Assembly: GCF_031200575.1 (NCBI RefSeq)
Contig: NZ_CP133597.1
Span: 682,001-746,000, forward strand
Direction of reading: 5' to 3'
Origin: Ferroplasma sp.
GTDB lineage: Archaea; Thermoplasmatota; Thermoplasmata; Thermoplasmatales; Thermoplasmataceae
DNA: 64,000 nucleotides
Shown here: positions 34,050 through 42,175 of the stretch, one piece after another
Layout: the number at the start of each line of letters is the position of its first letter
Numbering within the stretch: position 1 is the stretch's first letter
The notes under the pieces: model-generated
The model's database searches: none
The model's input: the letters and a program-made list of their open reading frames with translations, nothing else
What the model was told of the DNA's origin: nothing
Position numbers and translations under genes: made by a program

Positions 34050-35660
34050 TTAATTTGCCGGTGTCTGTTTTTCTGAAGCCGTTAGTTTTTTATTGATGTA
34101 TTCCACGCCTCTTATGCCTGTACTGACCCCGATAAAGTAAAAAATAACTGTTACCACTATGAATACCAGCGAATCATATGGGAATATAATGAGATTGATG
34201 CCACCAAAGAAGCTGCTTCCTATATATGACATAAATAATACAAAAGCAAGGTAGACAGGCATCCATATTCCGTACATGGCATATTTCAAATCAATTTTAT
34301 TGTAATGGTTATAAACAATTATCAGAAGAATCCCTGCAAGGTCAAGTGGTATTATTATTTCAACTGAGCTGAAACCTGACCAGTATACAAGCAAATTTGC
34401 AATGATAAATGCGGTGGGGGCCAGAACTCCAGCAACAGGAACCCTGAACGGCCTCTTTGTATCCGGGTCCGTTTTTCTGAATACCATCAGGCTGACTGCT
34501 CCGGGGGCATATGAAAGGAGGAATCCGTCAACCATTATGCCAATGATAGTGGCCAGGGACTTTCCAAGGGCCACAAGCACCACCGTCACTATTAGAACCA
34601 GAATAATAGAATATATGGGCACACCACGTAAGCTCATTCTGTTAAACAACTTCGGAAGAAATTTATCATCCCTGGATAATACCTCCCCGACTCTTGCTGT
34701 GCTTCCATAATATATTACTCCATCCTTGAACGTTGCAATAAGCGCAACGATTATTGCTATTATTACCAGGGCAGGGAGTATCAGCACCTTGGATATTGTT
34801 GCATAAGGTGAGCTGTACTGGAAGAATGCTGCCCAGTCTCCTGAAGCAATTCCGAAACCAGAAAAATTAACCGCGCCGGCAAATACAAGAGACTCCATTG
34901 TGAATACAAATCCAGAAATAAGTAGTGCAGCTATTATTGCCAGTGGAATGCTTTTCCCCGGGTCCTTCACCTCCTCAGAATAATCTATGGGCTGCCTGAA
35001 GCCTCCGTATCCAAAAACTGTCAGGGTTATTGCCCCGAAAAGCCCGGTGAATCCATAGGGGGCAAATCCACCCACACTTTTTGATACCAGGTTTGATGGT
35101 TTAAAATAAAATGCCAGTGTAATAATCACGATTCCTATAAGTATCAGGGTTATAATGGTGAGAATGAGATTTATCTCTCCCATGTGCTTTATTCTCATAA
35201 CATTGACTGCAAATACCAATACCAGCACGATTTCAGCCACAGCTATGCCCAGATATGTAAGTGTTCCATTGCTGTACAGAGGAGGATAGTAAAAACTCAT
35301 ATATTCCACCACTGCAAAGACAATTACAGGTCCAACAAAAAGATATCCTACCATGGATGCCCAGCCATTCAGTGCACCTACAACCGGTCCATTTGTCCTG
35401 GAAGGGTAATATGCAACACCGCCTGCCCTGGGATACGTAGTTCCAAGCTCTGCGAATACAAGGCCAATAGGTACTATCATGATCATGGCTATTGGCCATG
35501 CCAGTATTCCTGCAGGGCCGGCATATGCCAGGGTATACACAGGGGCGTAGGCTATGGCCGGTCCCAGTATGCCACCCAGGGCGAGCATAATAACACCCCA
35601 CAGTCCTATGTCTTTCCTGTATTCTCTTTTTAAATTTTCATCATTATTTTTACCATCCAT
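34050..35660 (-). CDS. APC-superfamily amino acid permease
   Basis: 536-aa membrane protein with about 12-14 hydrophobic segments. The first helix carries the APC signature MLALGGILGPAIAYAPVY, followed by FAELGTTYPRAGGVAYYPSR at about 70-90 and GYGGFRQPIDYSEEVKDPGKSIP near 215-237, matching the substrate-binding and 'EE...P.r..P' regions of amino acid/polyamine transporters. The substrate cannot be named. A stretch of open plus-strand frame inside it is a shadow. Confidence 0.85.
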   Translation of the reverse strand: MDGKNNDENLKREYRKDIGLWGVIMLALGGILGPAIAYAPVYTLAYAGPAGILAWPIAMIMIVPIGLVFAELGTTYPRAGGVAYYPSRTNGPVVGALNGWASMVGYLFVGPVIVFAVVEYMSFYYPPLYSNGTLTYLGIAVAEIVLVLVFAVNVMRIKHMGEINLILTIITLILIGIVIITLAFYFKPSNLVSKSVGGFAPYGFTGLFGAITLTVFGYGGFRQPIDYSEEVKDPGKSIPLAIIAALLISGFVFTMESLVFAGAVNFSGFGIASGDWAAFFQYSSPYATISKVLILPALVIIAIIVALIATFKDGVIYYGSTARVGEVLSRDDKFLPKLFNRMSLRGVPIYSIILVLIVTVVLVALGKSLATIIGIMVDGFLLSYAPGAVSLMVFRKTDPDTKRPFRVPVAGVLAPTAFIIANLLVYWSGFSSVEIIIPLDLAGILLIIVYNHYNKIDLKYAMYGIWMPVYLAFVLFMSYIGSSFFGGINLIIFPYDSLVFIVVTVIFYFIGVSTGIRGVEYINKKLTASEKQTPAN

Positions 35661-35860
35661 GAAATATAAATCCTATGATATATTAATAGTTTATGACATG
35701 TTTTAGCAAACCATGCTCAAAAATAAATTAAAATCCAAAAATTTTCATTTATGGGTCAACAAGAAAATATAAAGATGAATATTGGTAACATAATGTATTT
35801 CAGTGTAATTACGTGGCAGCTCTGATTGATAAAATAAAACGTTCATTAAAATTAAAGAAA

Positions 35861-35870
35861 TTTATAAATA
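35861..35870 (+). promoter_or_regulatory. TATA-like box of the cyclase-family gene
   Basis: TTTATAAATA centred 25 nt upstream of the ATG at 35891; predicts a leaderless message. Confidence 0.5.
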
Positions 35871-35890
35871 TCTAATTATGTTATAATATT

Positions 35891-36544
35891 ATGAAGGTAA
35901 AGAATTATATCGACCTTTCTGTCGACATAAAAACCAACATGCCATGCTGGCCAACAAATCCTCTGGTAAGGGTAGACCCCATAGGTCTGCTTGCCAGGGA
36001 TGGTTATGCCGTTGAAAAGTATGAATCCGTGACCCACACGGGTACACATATAGATGCACCATATCATATGGTGGATGGTGGAAGAACCGTGGATAAGATA
36101 CCACTGAACCAGATTATCGGATCAGGATACTGTATCATACCCAGTATTGACGGTACAGAAATTCACAGATCAGCCCTGGAAGAGATATGGAAACCTGAAT
36201 ACGATGGGAATATAATACTTGTTAATACCGGGTGGTCAAAAAAACGTGCATATTCAATAGAGTTCCAGTATAATTTTCCTGGTTTCTCGGAAGATGCAGT
36301 GGACTTTTTGATTGACCACCATCCCCGGTTAATCGGAATCGATTCTCTGGGTATAGATCCATACAGCCATGCTGATTTTCGCGTTCATAAGGCACTTCTT
36401 GCCAGGGACATGGCCTTCATTGAGGACCTTAACAACCTGGAACAGCTGACGCCAGGCAAGGAATACTTTATCATTGCATTACCCCTGAAAATTGCCGGAG
36501 CAAGCGGATCAATGGCCCGTGTCGTTGCACTGGAAATTGAATAA
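35891..36544 (+). CDS. Cyclase/kynurenine-formamidase-like metal-dependent hydrolase
   Basis: 217-aa member of the 'putative cyclase' family (which includes bacterial kynurenine formamidase KynB and isatin hydrolase). The metal/catalytic signature HTGTHIDAPYHMVDGG is complete around residues 48-63, and the supporting DLSVDIKTNMPCWPTNP N-terminus and GIDSLGIDPYSHADFRVHKALL segment are typical. The reaction is probably amide or lactone hydrolysis. The substrate is unknown and no tryptophan catabolic genes adjoin. The following SDR and cupin genes on the same strand, each with its own TATA-like box, may form a loose functional group. Confidence 0.85.
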   Translation: MKVKNYIDLSVDIKTNMPCWPTNPLVRVDPIGLLARDGYAVEKYESVTHTGTHIDAPYHMVDGGRTVDKIPLNQIIGSGYCIIPSIDGTEIHRSALEEIWKPEYDGNIILVNTGWSKKRAYSIEFQYNFPGFSEDAVDFLIDHHPRLIGIDSLGIDPYSHADFRVHKALLARDMAFIEDLNNLEQLTPGKEYFIIALPLKIAGASGSMARVVALEIE

Positions 36545-36660
36545 ATGACATCCCTACTGGCTAAAGCAGTTGGCCTCCAGCCCATGATCTAAAAAGTATA
36601 ATTCCCTGTTTGTAATTTTTATTTTCGATATATTAATTTAGATCATTATATTACATTTAT

Positions 36661-37446
36661 ATGGAGGGGCTCAGAGGTAAAAATGGGATAGTGTGTGCAG
36701 GCAGTACGGGTATAGGTAAGGGCGTAATATCAGTGCTTACAAAATACGGTGCAAATATAACCACATTCTCCAGAAACAGAGATAAGGTTGAAAGACTGAA
36801 AACTGCAATTATGGAAGAATCAGGATCTGAAATAAACGCCATAGTAGCCGACCTGTCAAAGAAAGACGATCTTGTTCGGGTTGTGGATTCAGCGCATGAC
36901 AAATACGGGAAGATAGATTTCCTTGTGATGAATTATGGAGACCCGAGGGTTGATCCATTTATGGATCTGAACGATTCAGATTGGGACTATAACATAGAAA
37001 TGATTCTGAAATCCACAGTGAGAATGTCCGGTATGTGTGCTGAAGATATGATCAAATCCCGGGATGGCAGAATCGTTTATATAACATCAATGACAACCAA
37101 GAATCCCTTACAGAATTTTGCCATATCAAACTCATTAAGATCCGCTGTTGTTGCACTAGGCAAAACTCTTTCCATGGAATTTGGCAAATATAATATCACT
37201 GTAAATTCAATATCACAGGGATATTTTTACACTCAGCGGCTGAAAAATATAATAGAAAAAAGGTCAGTAAACTCCGGGAAAAAAACAGAGGAAATTGAAG
37301 CAGAACTCAGGGCTGAAATACCACTTGGGAGATTCGGGAATCCTGAGGAAATTGGCAATCTCGTTGCCTTCCTGTGTTCTGGGCTTGCTTCATACATCAG
37401 CGGGACAAATATACAGATAGACGGTGGCGCAGTTAAATCCATATAG
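36661..37446 (+). CDS. Short-chain dehydrogenase/reductase with atypical active site
   Basis: 261-aa classical-size SDR. The cofactor loop reads AGSTGIGKG, followed by VADLSKKDDL and LVMNYGDPR (the NNAG equivalent, altered to MNYG). Catalytic Ser lies in YITSMTTKN, but the usual YxxxK is replaced by FAISNSLRSAVV, i.e. the Tyr is Phe and Lys is Arg. This resembles a divergent SDR branch with SN-R at this site that is common in archaea. The C-terminus IPLGRFGNPEEIGNLVAFL...SYISGTNIQIDGG is standard. Oxidoreductase activity should not be assumed. TATA-like GATATATTAATTTA lies about 27 nt before the ATG. Confidence 0.82.
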   Translation: MEGLRGKNGIVCAGSTGIGKGVISVLTKYGANITTFSRNRDKVERLKTAIMEESGSEINAIVADLSKKDDLVRVVDSAHDKYGKIDFLVMNYGDPRVDPFMDLNDSDWDYNIEMILKSTVRMSGMCAEDMIKSRDGRIVYITSMTTKNPLQNFAISNSLRSAVVALGKTLSMEFGKYNITVNSISQGYFYTQRLKNIIEKRSVNSGKKTEEIEAELRAEIPLGRFGNPEEIGNLVAFLCSGLASYISGTNIQIDGGAVKSI

Positions 37447-37500
37447 GTCTATTTTCTGCATATGTACAAAAATATATATGCAGCAGTGTCTTGTATTAGC

Positions 37501-37857
37501 ATGGCAGAGGCTAGAAAGTATAAATGGGATACAGTGAAGAGGGAGAAACTATCTGATACATTCTCCCGCCAGATGATTTATGGAAACCGTGTAATGGTTG
37601 CCCAGTTAGATATAAAGAAGGGAAGTGTTGTTCCAGAGCACTCCCATGAAAATGAGCAGGTAACATGGATAATGAAAGGAAGGTTACGCCTAACCGTTGA
37701 TGGTAAGGACATTGATGTGGGAGCGGGAGAGGTATTAATTATACCATCAAATACGAAACACAGTGCAGTAGCGCTTGAGGACACACTGGATATTGATATT
37801 TTTAGCCCCATAAGATCCGACTGGATTAACGGTACTGATTCATATCTCAGAAAATAA
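37501..37857 (+). CDS. Cupin-domain protein
   Basis: 118-aa single-cupin protein. The metal-binding motif 1 is PEHSHENEQVTWIMKGRL (two His and a Glu, with the Gly of 'G.l'), and motif 2 is VLIIPSNTKHSAVALED with the third His. It could be a small metal-dependent dioxygenase, isomerase or sensor; nothing specifies the substrate. The ATG at 37501 is chosen over the earlier in-frame ATG at 37462 since a TATA-like AAAATATATATG (37467-37478) lies about 27 nt before it and the residues added by the longer form are not family-like. Confidence 0.82.
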   Translation: MAEARKYKWDTVKREKLSDTFSRQMIYGNRVMVAQLDIKKGSVVPEHSHENEQVTWIMKGRLRLTVDGKDIDVGAGEVLIIPSNTKHSAVALEDTLDIDIFSPIRSDWINGTDSYLRK

Positions 37858-38100
37858 TCTTATAAAAATTAATTTCATACTGACAATAATTTTTTGATGT
37901 TATCTGGTTAAAAAATATATTATGAACAATAACATGAAATGTATATTTAACAATGATGCTAACATAAAAATAGGTCGGTAATTATTACGAAATTCATACT
38001 AAAATTGCAATATTCGTAGATTTTAAATACTATGTTATAATTAACTGTTAATGATATCATAGTTTTAAAACAAACTTTAGATATCAAAAATAATATTATA

Positions 38101-38144
38101 ACAAACAAATATTTATTAATAATAAATAATTACTATTTGTTTGT
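38101..38144 (+). promoter_or_regulatory. Inverted repeat flanking the lysW TATA region, putative operator
   Basis: ACAAACAAATA (38101-38111) is matched by its exact reverse complement TATTTGTTTGT (38134-38144). The 22-nt spacer TTTATTAATAATAAATAATT.. contains a TATA-like core near 38112-38125. With a TSS about 25 nt after that core (near 38143), the arms would flank the TATA box, where a dimeric or tetrameric repressor/activator would act. Lrp-type LysM controls lys genes in Sulfolobus; which factor binds here is unknown. Confidence 0.55.
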
Positions 38145-38157
38145 AATATATAATAAA

Positions 38158-38163
38158 AGGTGA
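38158..38163 (+). promoter_or_regulatory. Shine-Dalgarno sequence of lysW
   Basis: AGGTGA six nt upstream of the ATG at 38170. Most genes in this window lack such a site, so the lys operon mRNA must have a real 5' leader, consistent with the upstream promoter placement. Confidence 0.65.
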
Positions 38164-38169
38164 CAAAAA

Positions 38170-38343
38170 ATGGAAACAAAGTGTAAAATATGCGGAGAAA
38201 AAATTAGCGTGCCCGATGATTCAATGGTTGGAGAACTTCTTGAATGCGGGTCATGTGGTATGAGCTATGAAATATCATCCATAAACGCCGGAACTGTGGA
38301 AATTAAACCCGCAGAAAATGTGGGTGAGGACTGGGGAGAATAA
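38170..38343 (+). CDS. lysW: Amino-group carrier protein LysW
   Basis: 57-aa carrier that holds alpha-aminoadipate (or glutamate) through an amide to its C-terminal Glu during lysine (or ornithine) synthesis. The protein has two zinc-binding CxxC pairs (CKIC at 5-8 and CGSC at 26-29), an acidic body and ends with the diagnostic EDWGE. It opens the operon lysW-Y-Z-J-X-K and is the only gene here with a strong, well-spaced Shine-Dalgarno (AGGTGA). It is too short for most gene finders but unambiguous. Confidence 0.95.
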   Translation: METKCKICGEKISVPDDSMVGELLECGSCGMSYEISSINAGTVEIKPAENVGEDWGE

Positions 38344-38344
38344 A

Positions 38345-39391
38345 TTGCTCAAAGTTGGCATTGTCGGCGGTTCCGGATACGTTGGGGGGGAACTTATCAG
38401 GCTACTGGTAGGCCATAACAACGTTGAGATTGTCTCTGTTTCTTCTACAAGCCATTCCGGGGAGAAAATTTCGAGAGTCCATCCAGACCTTTACGGCCTG
38501 ACCGATCTGAAATTTGAGAACATTTCTCCGGTAGATATGGCAGGAAAGGTGGATCTGATATTTCTTGCTCTTCCACATGGGACATCAATTAAATATGTCC
38601 CTGATCTGGTGGAAACAGGCGTGAAAATCATTGATATGAGTGCAGATTTCAGATTAAAGGATCATACCCTCTACAGGCAGTGGTACGGGTATGATCATGG
38701 ATATCCCGATATAATCAAAAAATTTGTTTACGGGATGCCAGAACTCCACAGGGAAGAGATCAAAAATGCCAAATTCATTGCAACCCCGGGATGCATAGCA
38801 TCTTCCTCAATTTACAGCATTGCTCCGTTTCTCTCACTGGATACTGACAGCAATATTATAAATGTTGATGCAAAGGTTGGGTCATCCGGCTCTGGATCCG
38901 GCCTGGATGAATCCAAGGTATTTTCTGAAAGGTTCGGTTCTGTCAGGGCTTACAAACCAGTGGGCCACAGGCATACCCCTGAAATAGAGCAGGAGCTGGA
39001 ATATGCATCAGGCAAGAAGGTAAAAATTGCTCTTTCTGCCCATTCAGTGAATATGGTTAGGGGAATACTCACCACATCGAGCATATATGCGTATCAGGAT
39101 GAAATATCTCTATGGGCACTGCTTAAAAAATTCTACGGAAATGAAAAATTTGTAAGGCTAATTATGGACAGGAAGAGCAATTATAAATATCCGGACCCGA
39201 AAACAGTGGTGGGTTCAAACTTTGTGGATATAGGATTTGCCCTGGATAGGTACGTTAAAAGGATTGTTTCATTCGGAGCTATTGACAATCTTATAAAGGG
39301 TGCAGCAGGAAATGCAGTACAGTCAATGAACATCATGAATGGTTTCCCTGAATATGAATCATTAATGGCCCCATCATTATTCCCGGTGTGA
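38345..39391 (+). CDS. lysY: LysW-gamma-L-alpha-aminoadipyl-6-phosphate reductase
   Basis: NADPH-dependent reductase of the ArgC family, turning the LysW-linked acyl phosphate into a semialdehyde. The 348-aa protein starts with the Rossmann motif VGIVGGSGYVGGELIRLL and contains the catalytic Cys in FIATPGCIASSS, plus GHRHTPEIEQEL, a conserved ArgC/LysY segment. The start is taken as TTG at 38345, one nt after the lysW stop, because it gives the family's MLKVGIVGGSG start; an ATG at 38318 would overlap lysW and add residues unlike the family. Confidence 0.92.
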   Translation: MLKVGIVGGSGYVGGELIRLLVGHNNVEIVSVSSTSHSGEKISRVHPDLYGLTDLKFENISPVDMAGKVDLIFLALPHGTSIKYVPDLVETGVKIIDMSADFRLKDHTLYRQWYGYDHGYPDIIKKFVYGMPELHREEIKNAKFIATPGCIASSSIYSIAPFLSLDTDSNIINVDAKVGSSGSGSGLDESKVFSERFGSVRAYKPVGHRHTPEIEQELEYASGKKVKIALSAHSVNMVRGILTTSSIYAYQDEISLWALLKKFYGNEKFVRLIMDRKSNYKYPDPKTVVGSNFVDIGFALDRYVKRIVSFGAIDNLIKGAAGNAVQSMNIMNGFPEYESLMAPSLFPV

Positions 39392-39394
39392 AAT

Positions 39395-40159
39395 ATGAAA
39401 ATCATAAAAATTGGCGGAAGCATACTGGAAAAATTCCTTGAAAATGATAATTTATATACTATTATAGAACAGGTTGATGACCCGGTGGCAATAGTGCATG
39501 GCGGGGGCAACTACCTTGATGCACATGCGGATTCTTTCAACTATCGTCCCAGGTTTGTAACCTCCCCGGAGGGAATAAGGAGCAGATATACGGATAAAAG
39601 CACACTGGAAATATTTACCATGGCGATGAACCTGATCAATCAGAAAATAGTTCTGAATCTTAATCAGCACGGAATACGGGCAGTCACCCTGAATGGCATC
39701 CTGAGGGCCAGGAGAAAGGAAAAATTGATAATTTTGAACGAAAATAATAGAAAAATGGTAATTGATGGAGGATACACAGGGAGGGTAGAATCCGCTGATC
39801 CCGATCCTGTAAAAAGTATAATGCAGGCAGGCTACATACCTGTTATTTCACCTATAGCACTGGGCAGTGGCAGCTATCTTAATGTTGATGCGGACAGGGC
39901 TGCAGCCTACATTGCAGGGTCCTTAAAAGCAGATACACTGACATTTCTTACGAATGTCAATGGCCTTTACTACGGGGATAAAATAATTGAAAGGGCGGAC
40001 ACAGCCTATATAAAAAGCATCCTTAAATTTATTGGGACTGGAATGGACAAAAAACTGATGGCTTCCATAGAGGCACTGGAAATGGGCGTCAGGAAGGTGA
40101 CAATTTCCAGCCCTTACCATAATATGGAAAATGGAACGGTGATATATAATGAATTATGA
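39395..40159 (+). CDS. lysZ: LysW-aminoadipate kinase
   Basis: Amino acid kinase-family enzyme (NAGK/ArgB-like) that phosphorylates the side-chain carboxylate of LysW-bound aminoadipate or glutamate. The 254-aa protein has the ATP-binding start IKIGGSILE, the glycine-rich AIVHGGGNYLD (31-41), a substrate-binding VNQK-like NQKIVLNLNQHGIRAVTLNG, and the late LNVDADRAAAYIA and LTFLTNVNGLYYG segments. It begins 3 nt after lysY and overlaps lysJ by 11 nt. Confidence 0.92.
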   Translation: MKIIKIGGSILEKFLENDNLYTIIEQVDDPVAIVHGGGNYLDAHADSFNYRPRFVTSPEGIRSRYTDKSTLEIFTMAMNLINQKIVLNLNQHGIRAVTLNGILRARRKEKLIILNENNRKMVIDGGYTGRVESADPDPVKSIMQAGYIPVISPIALGSGSYLNVDADRAAAYIAGSLKADTLTFLTNVNGLYYGDKIIERADTAYIKSILKFIGTGMDKKLMASIEALEMGVRKVTISSPYHNMENGTVIYNEL

Positions 40160-41330
40160 AAACGATCATATAGCAAATACATACCAGAGATTGCCTGTGA
40201 ATATTCTGAATGGCAGTGGTGCCATTCTCCATGATATCAATGGGAAACGCTATATAGATATGATGGGTGGTTACGGAGTTGCAATTCTCGGATATGGCAA
40301 TATGCCGGTGAAGGAGGCCGTATGCAAGCAGTTCGATACAATATCCATAGCACATGCATCGGAATACACACCTGCAAGGGAGGAATTCATAAAGGACCTA
40401 ACCGGCATAGTTCCATCTGGCCTGGATAAATTTTACCTGGGCAATACCGGTGCCGAGGCTGTAGAGGCAGCAATAAAAACTGTAATAAAATCATCTAGGA
40501 AACATAAAATAATAGCAATGACCAGTTCATACCATGGTAAAACAGCCGGAGCCCTATCAATCACATACTCAGAAAAATATAGAAAGGCGTTTGAGCCATT
40601 GCTAATGAAGAACGTTGAATTCATAGGATATAACAGTATGGATGATCTGGAAAAACTGGAGAAAGATCCTGATATCGCCGCTGTGTTCTTCGAACCTGTT
40701 CAGGGAGAGGGTGGTATAAATATCCCATCAAAAGAATACGTACAGGAACTTAGAGGCGTAACAGAAAAAAATGGCATCATTCTGGTGGCTGATGAAATAC
40801 AATCCGGACTGGGCAGAACAGGGAAGATGTGGGCACACGAGCATTTTAACATTAAACCTGATATTATAACCATAGGAAAGGGCATAGGTGGTGGTATGCC
40901 ACTATCTGTTACTGCAGGGAAGGCGGAATTCATGGATAACCTATCAAAAGGCGAGCAATCTTCAACAACCGGTGGAAACCCACTGGCTATGGCTGCCGGA
41001 AGTGCTGTGATTAAACAGCTTGACAGTGCAATGATTGAAAATGTTGCGAGAAAAGGAGAAATATTCAGAGATAAATTAAGATCAGGGCTTGTCGATGCCA
41101 GGATAGTTAAGGAAATAAGGGGACTCGGATTAATGGATGCCATAGAACTCAGGATAAAATTCCTGCCCGTATTAATGGAACTGATCAATCGTGGTGTCCT
41201 TCCCCTGTATTCAGGAATAAATATACTGAGAATGCTGCCACCCTATGTAATATCTGATGAGGAACTCAAGGAAGCTGCCTCTATCATGTCGGAGGTAATA
41301 CTTTCTGCAGGGAAGGAGGTCCCATCATGA
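40149..41330 (+). CDS. lysJ: LysW-aminoadipate semialdehyde aminotransferase
   Basis: PLP-dependent class III aminotransferase (ArgD family), using glutamate to aminate the LysW-bound semialdehyde to LysW-lysine (or LysW-ornithine). The 393-aa protein has the GNTGAEAVEAAIK segment, SSYHGKTAGALS, the PLP-phosphate binding FEPVQGEGGI and DEIQSGLGRTGKMWA, and the Schiff-base Lys in IGKGIGGGMPLS. It overlaps lysZ by 11 nt and lysX by 4 nt (ATGA). Confidence 0.93.
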   Translation: MNYENDHIANTYQRLPVNILNGSGAILHDINGKRYIDMMGGYGVAILGYGNMPVKEAVCKQFDTISIAHASEYTPAREEFIKDLTGIVPSGLDKFYLGNTGAEAVEAAIKTVIKSSRKHKIIAMTSSYHGKTAGALSITYSEKYRKAFEPLLMKNVEFIGYNSMDDLEKLEKDPDIAAVFFEPVQGEGGINIPSKEYVQELRGVTEKNGIILVADEIQSGLGRTGKMWAHEHFNIKPDIITIGKGIGGGMPLSVTAGKAEFMDNLSKGEQSSTTGGNPLAMAAGSAVIKQLDSAMIENVARKGEIFRDKLRSGLVDARIVKEIRGLGLMDAIELRIKFLPVLMELINRGVLPLYSGINILRMLPPYVISDEELKEAASIMSEVILSAGKEVPS

Positions 41331-42175
41331 AAATTACAATGCTATTTGACATTATGCGGTGGGAGGAAAGGGCAATACTTAAATCAATGCAGGATAAAAA
41401 TGTTGATGTTCAGCTCCTTAACGTGAAGGACATTAATATGGACCTGCAAAAATTGAACTATGATTTCGGCGATATATCCCTGCAGAGAAGTACAGGATAT
41501 TACAGAAACCTTCATTCCACAGCATATGTTGAGTTTACAGGAAACAAAATTATGAATGATTTCCATTCCACAATTATAACCGGAAACAAAATGTTCACAT
41601 CTACAGTGCTTTCACAGCACGGGGTCAGAATTCCTAAAACTTTTGTTTCATTTACCAATGAAAAATTCCTCGAATCATTCAAATCAGATTTCAATGGGAG
41701 GGCGGTAACCAAACCGGTGACCGGGAGCTGGGGCAGGATGATATCTCTCCTGAATGATTACTATGCTGCCATGGACGTGTCAGAATATAAGGAATATATG
41801 TATCCTATATACCAGGTCAATTATACACAGGAGTACATAAACGATTTTAACAGGGATTTAAGGGTATTTCTGGTAAATGACAGGGCCGTTGCTGGAATTT
41901 ACAGGTACAGATCCGGGGAAGACTGGAGGACCAACACTGCACTGGGAGGCAGGGCAGAGCCATTGAAAATTACACCCGAAATTGAAGATATAGTGGAGAA
42001 GGTGCATAATGCCCTTGGTTCAGGCATTTATGGAATAGACATCCTTGAGTCCAGAGATGGATACTTTGTCAATGAGGTAAACGGCAACACTGAATTCAAA
42101 AACACCGTTCCGGTAACCGGAATCAATATACCTGATTATATTTCTGATTACCTTATATCAGAGGCAAAAAAATGA
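41327..42175 (+). CDS. lysX: LysW-alpha-aminoadipate ligase
   Basis: ATP-grasp (RimK-like) ligase that attaches aminoadipate (or glutamate) to the C-terminal Glu of LysW. The 282-aa protein shows the ATP-grasp pieces AVTKPVTGSWGRMISLL, YTQEYINDFNRDLRVFLVND and the metal-binding NEVNGNTEFKNT near residue 245-256. Placing LysX fourth after lysW-Y-Z-J still means expression from one mRNA. Whether substrate choice is strict for aminoadipate or relaxed for glutamate (dual lysine/arginine synthesis, known in some archaea) cannot be decided here; no separate argX is in the window. Confidence 0.92.
   Translation: MKITMLFDIMRWEERAILKSMQDKNVDVQLLNVKDINMDLQKLNYDFGDISLQRSTGYYRNLHSTAYVEFTGNKIMNDFHSTIITGNKMFTSTVLSQHGVRIPKTFVSFTNEKFLESFKSDFNGRAVTKPVTGSWGRMISLLNDYYAAMDVSEYKEYMYPIYQVNYTQEYINDFNRDLRVFLVNDRAVAGIYRYRSGEDWRTNTALGGRAEPLKITPEIEDIVEKVHNALGSGIYGIDILESRDGYFVNEVNGNTEFKNTVPVTGINIPDYISDYLISEAKK

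Larger units (their letters stand above)
37858..38169. other. Very AT-rich leader/promoter region of the lys operon
   Basis: 312 bp with no ORF that looks coding, markedly AT-rich even for this genome. The 3' part contains the 11-bp inverted repeat, the TATA-like core and the lysW ribosome-binding site, listed separately. The left two thirds hold scattered AT repeats, with no recognised riboswitch or RNA gene. Confidence 0.5.

Noticed and set aside
35184-35633. Long plus-strand open frame inside the amino acid permease gene
   Set aside because: Cys/His/Tyr-rich composition and complete overlap with a well-supported permease frame mark it as an antisense shadow.
38318-38344. ATG start for lysY overlapping lysW
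   Set aside because: It would add MWVRTGENK before the family's opening; the TTG at 38345 fits the ArgC/LysY N-terminus and avoids reading through the lysW tail.
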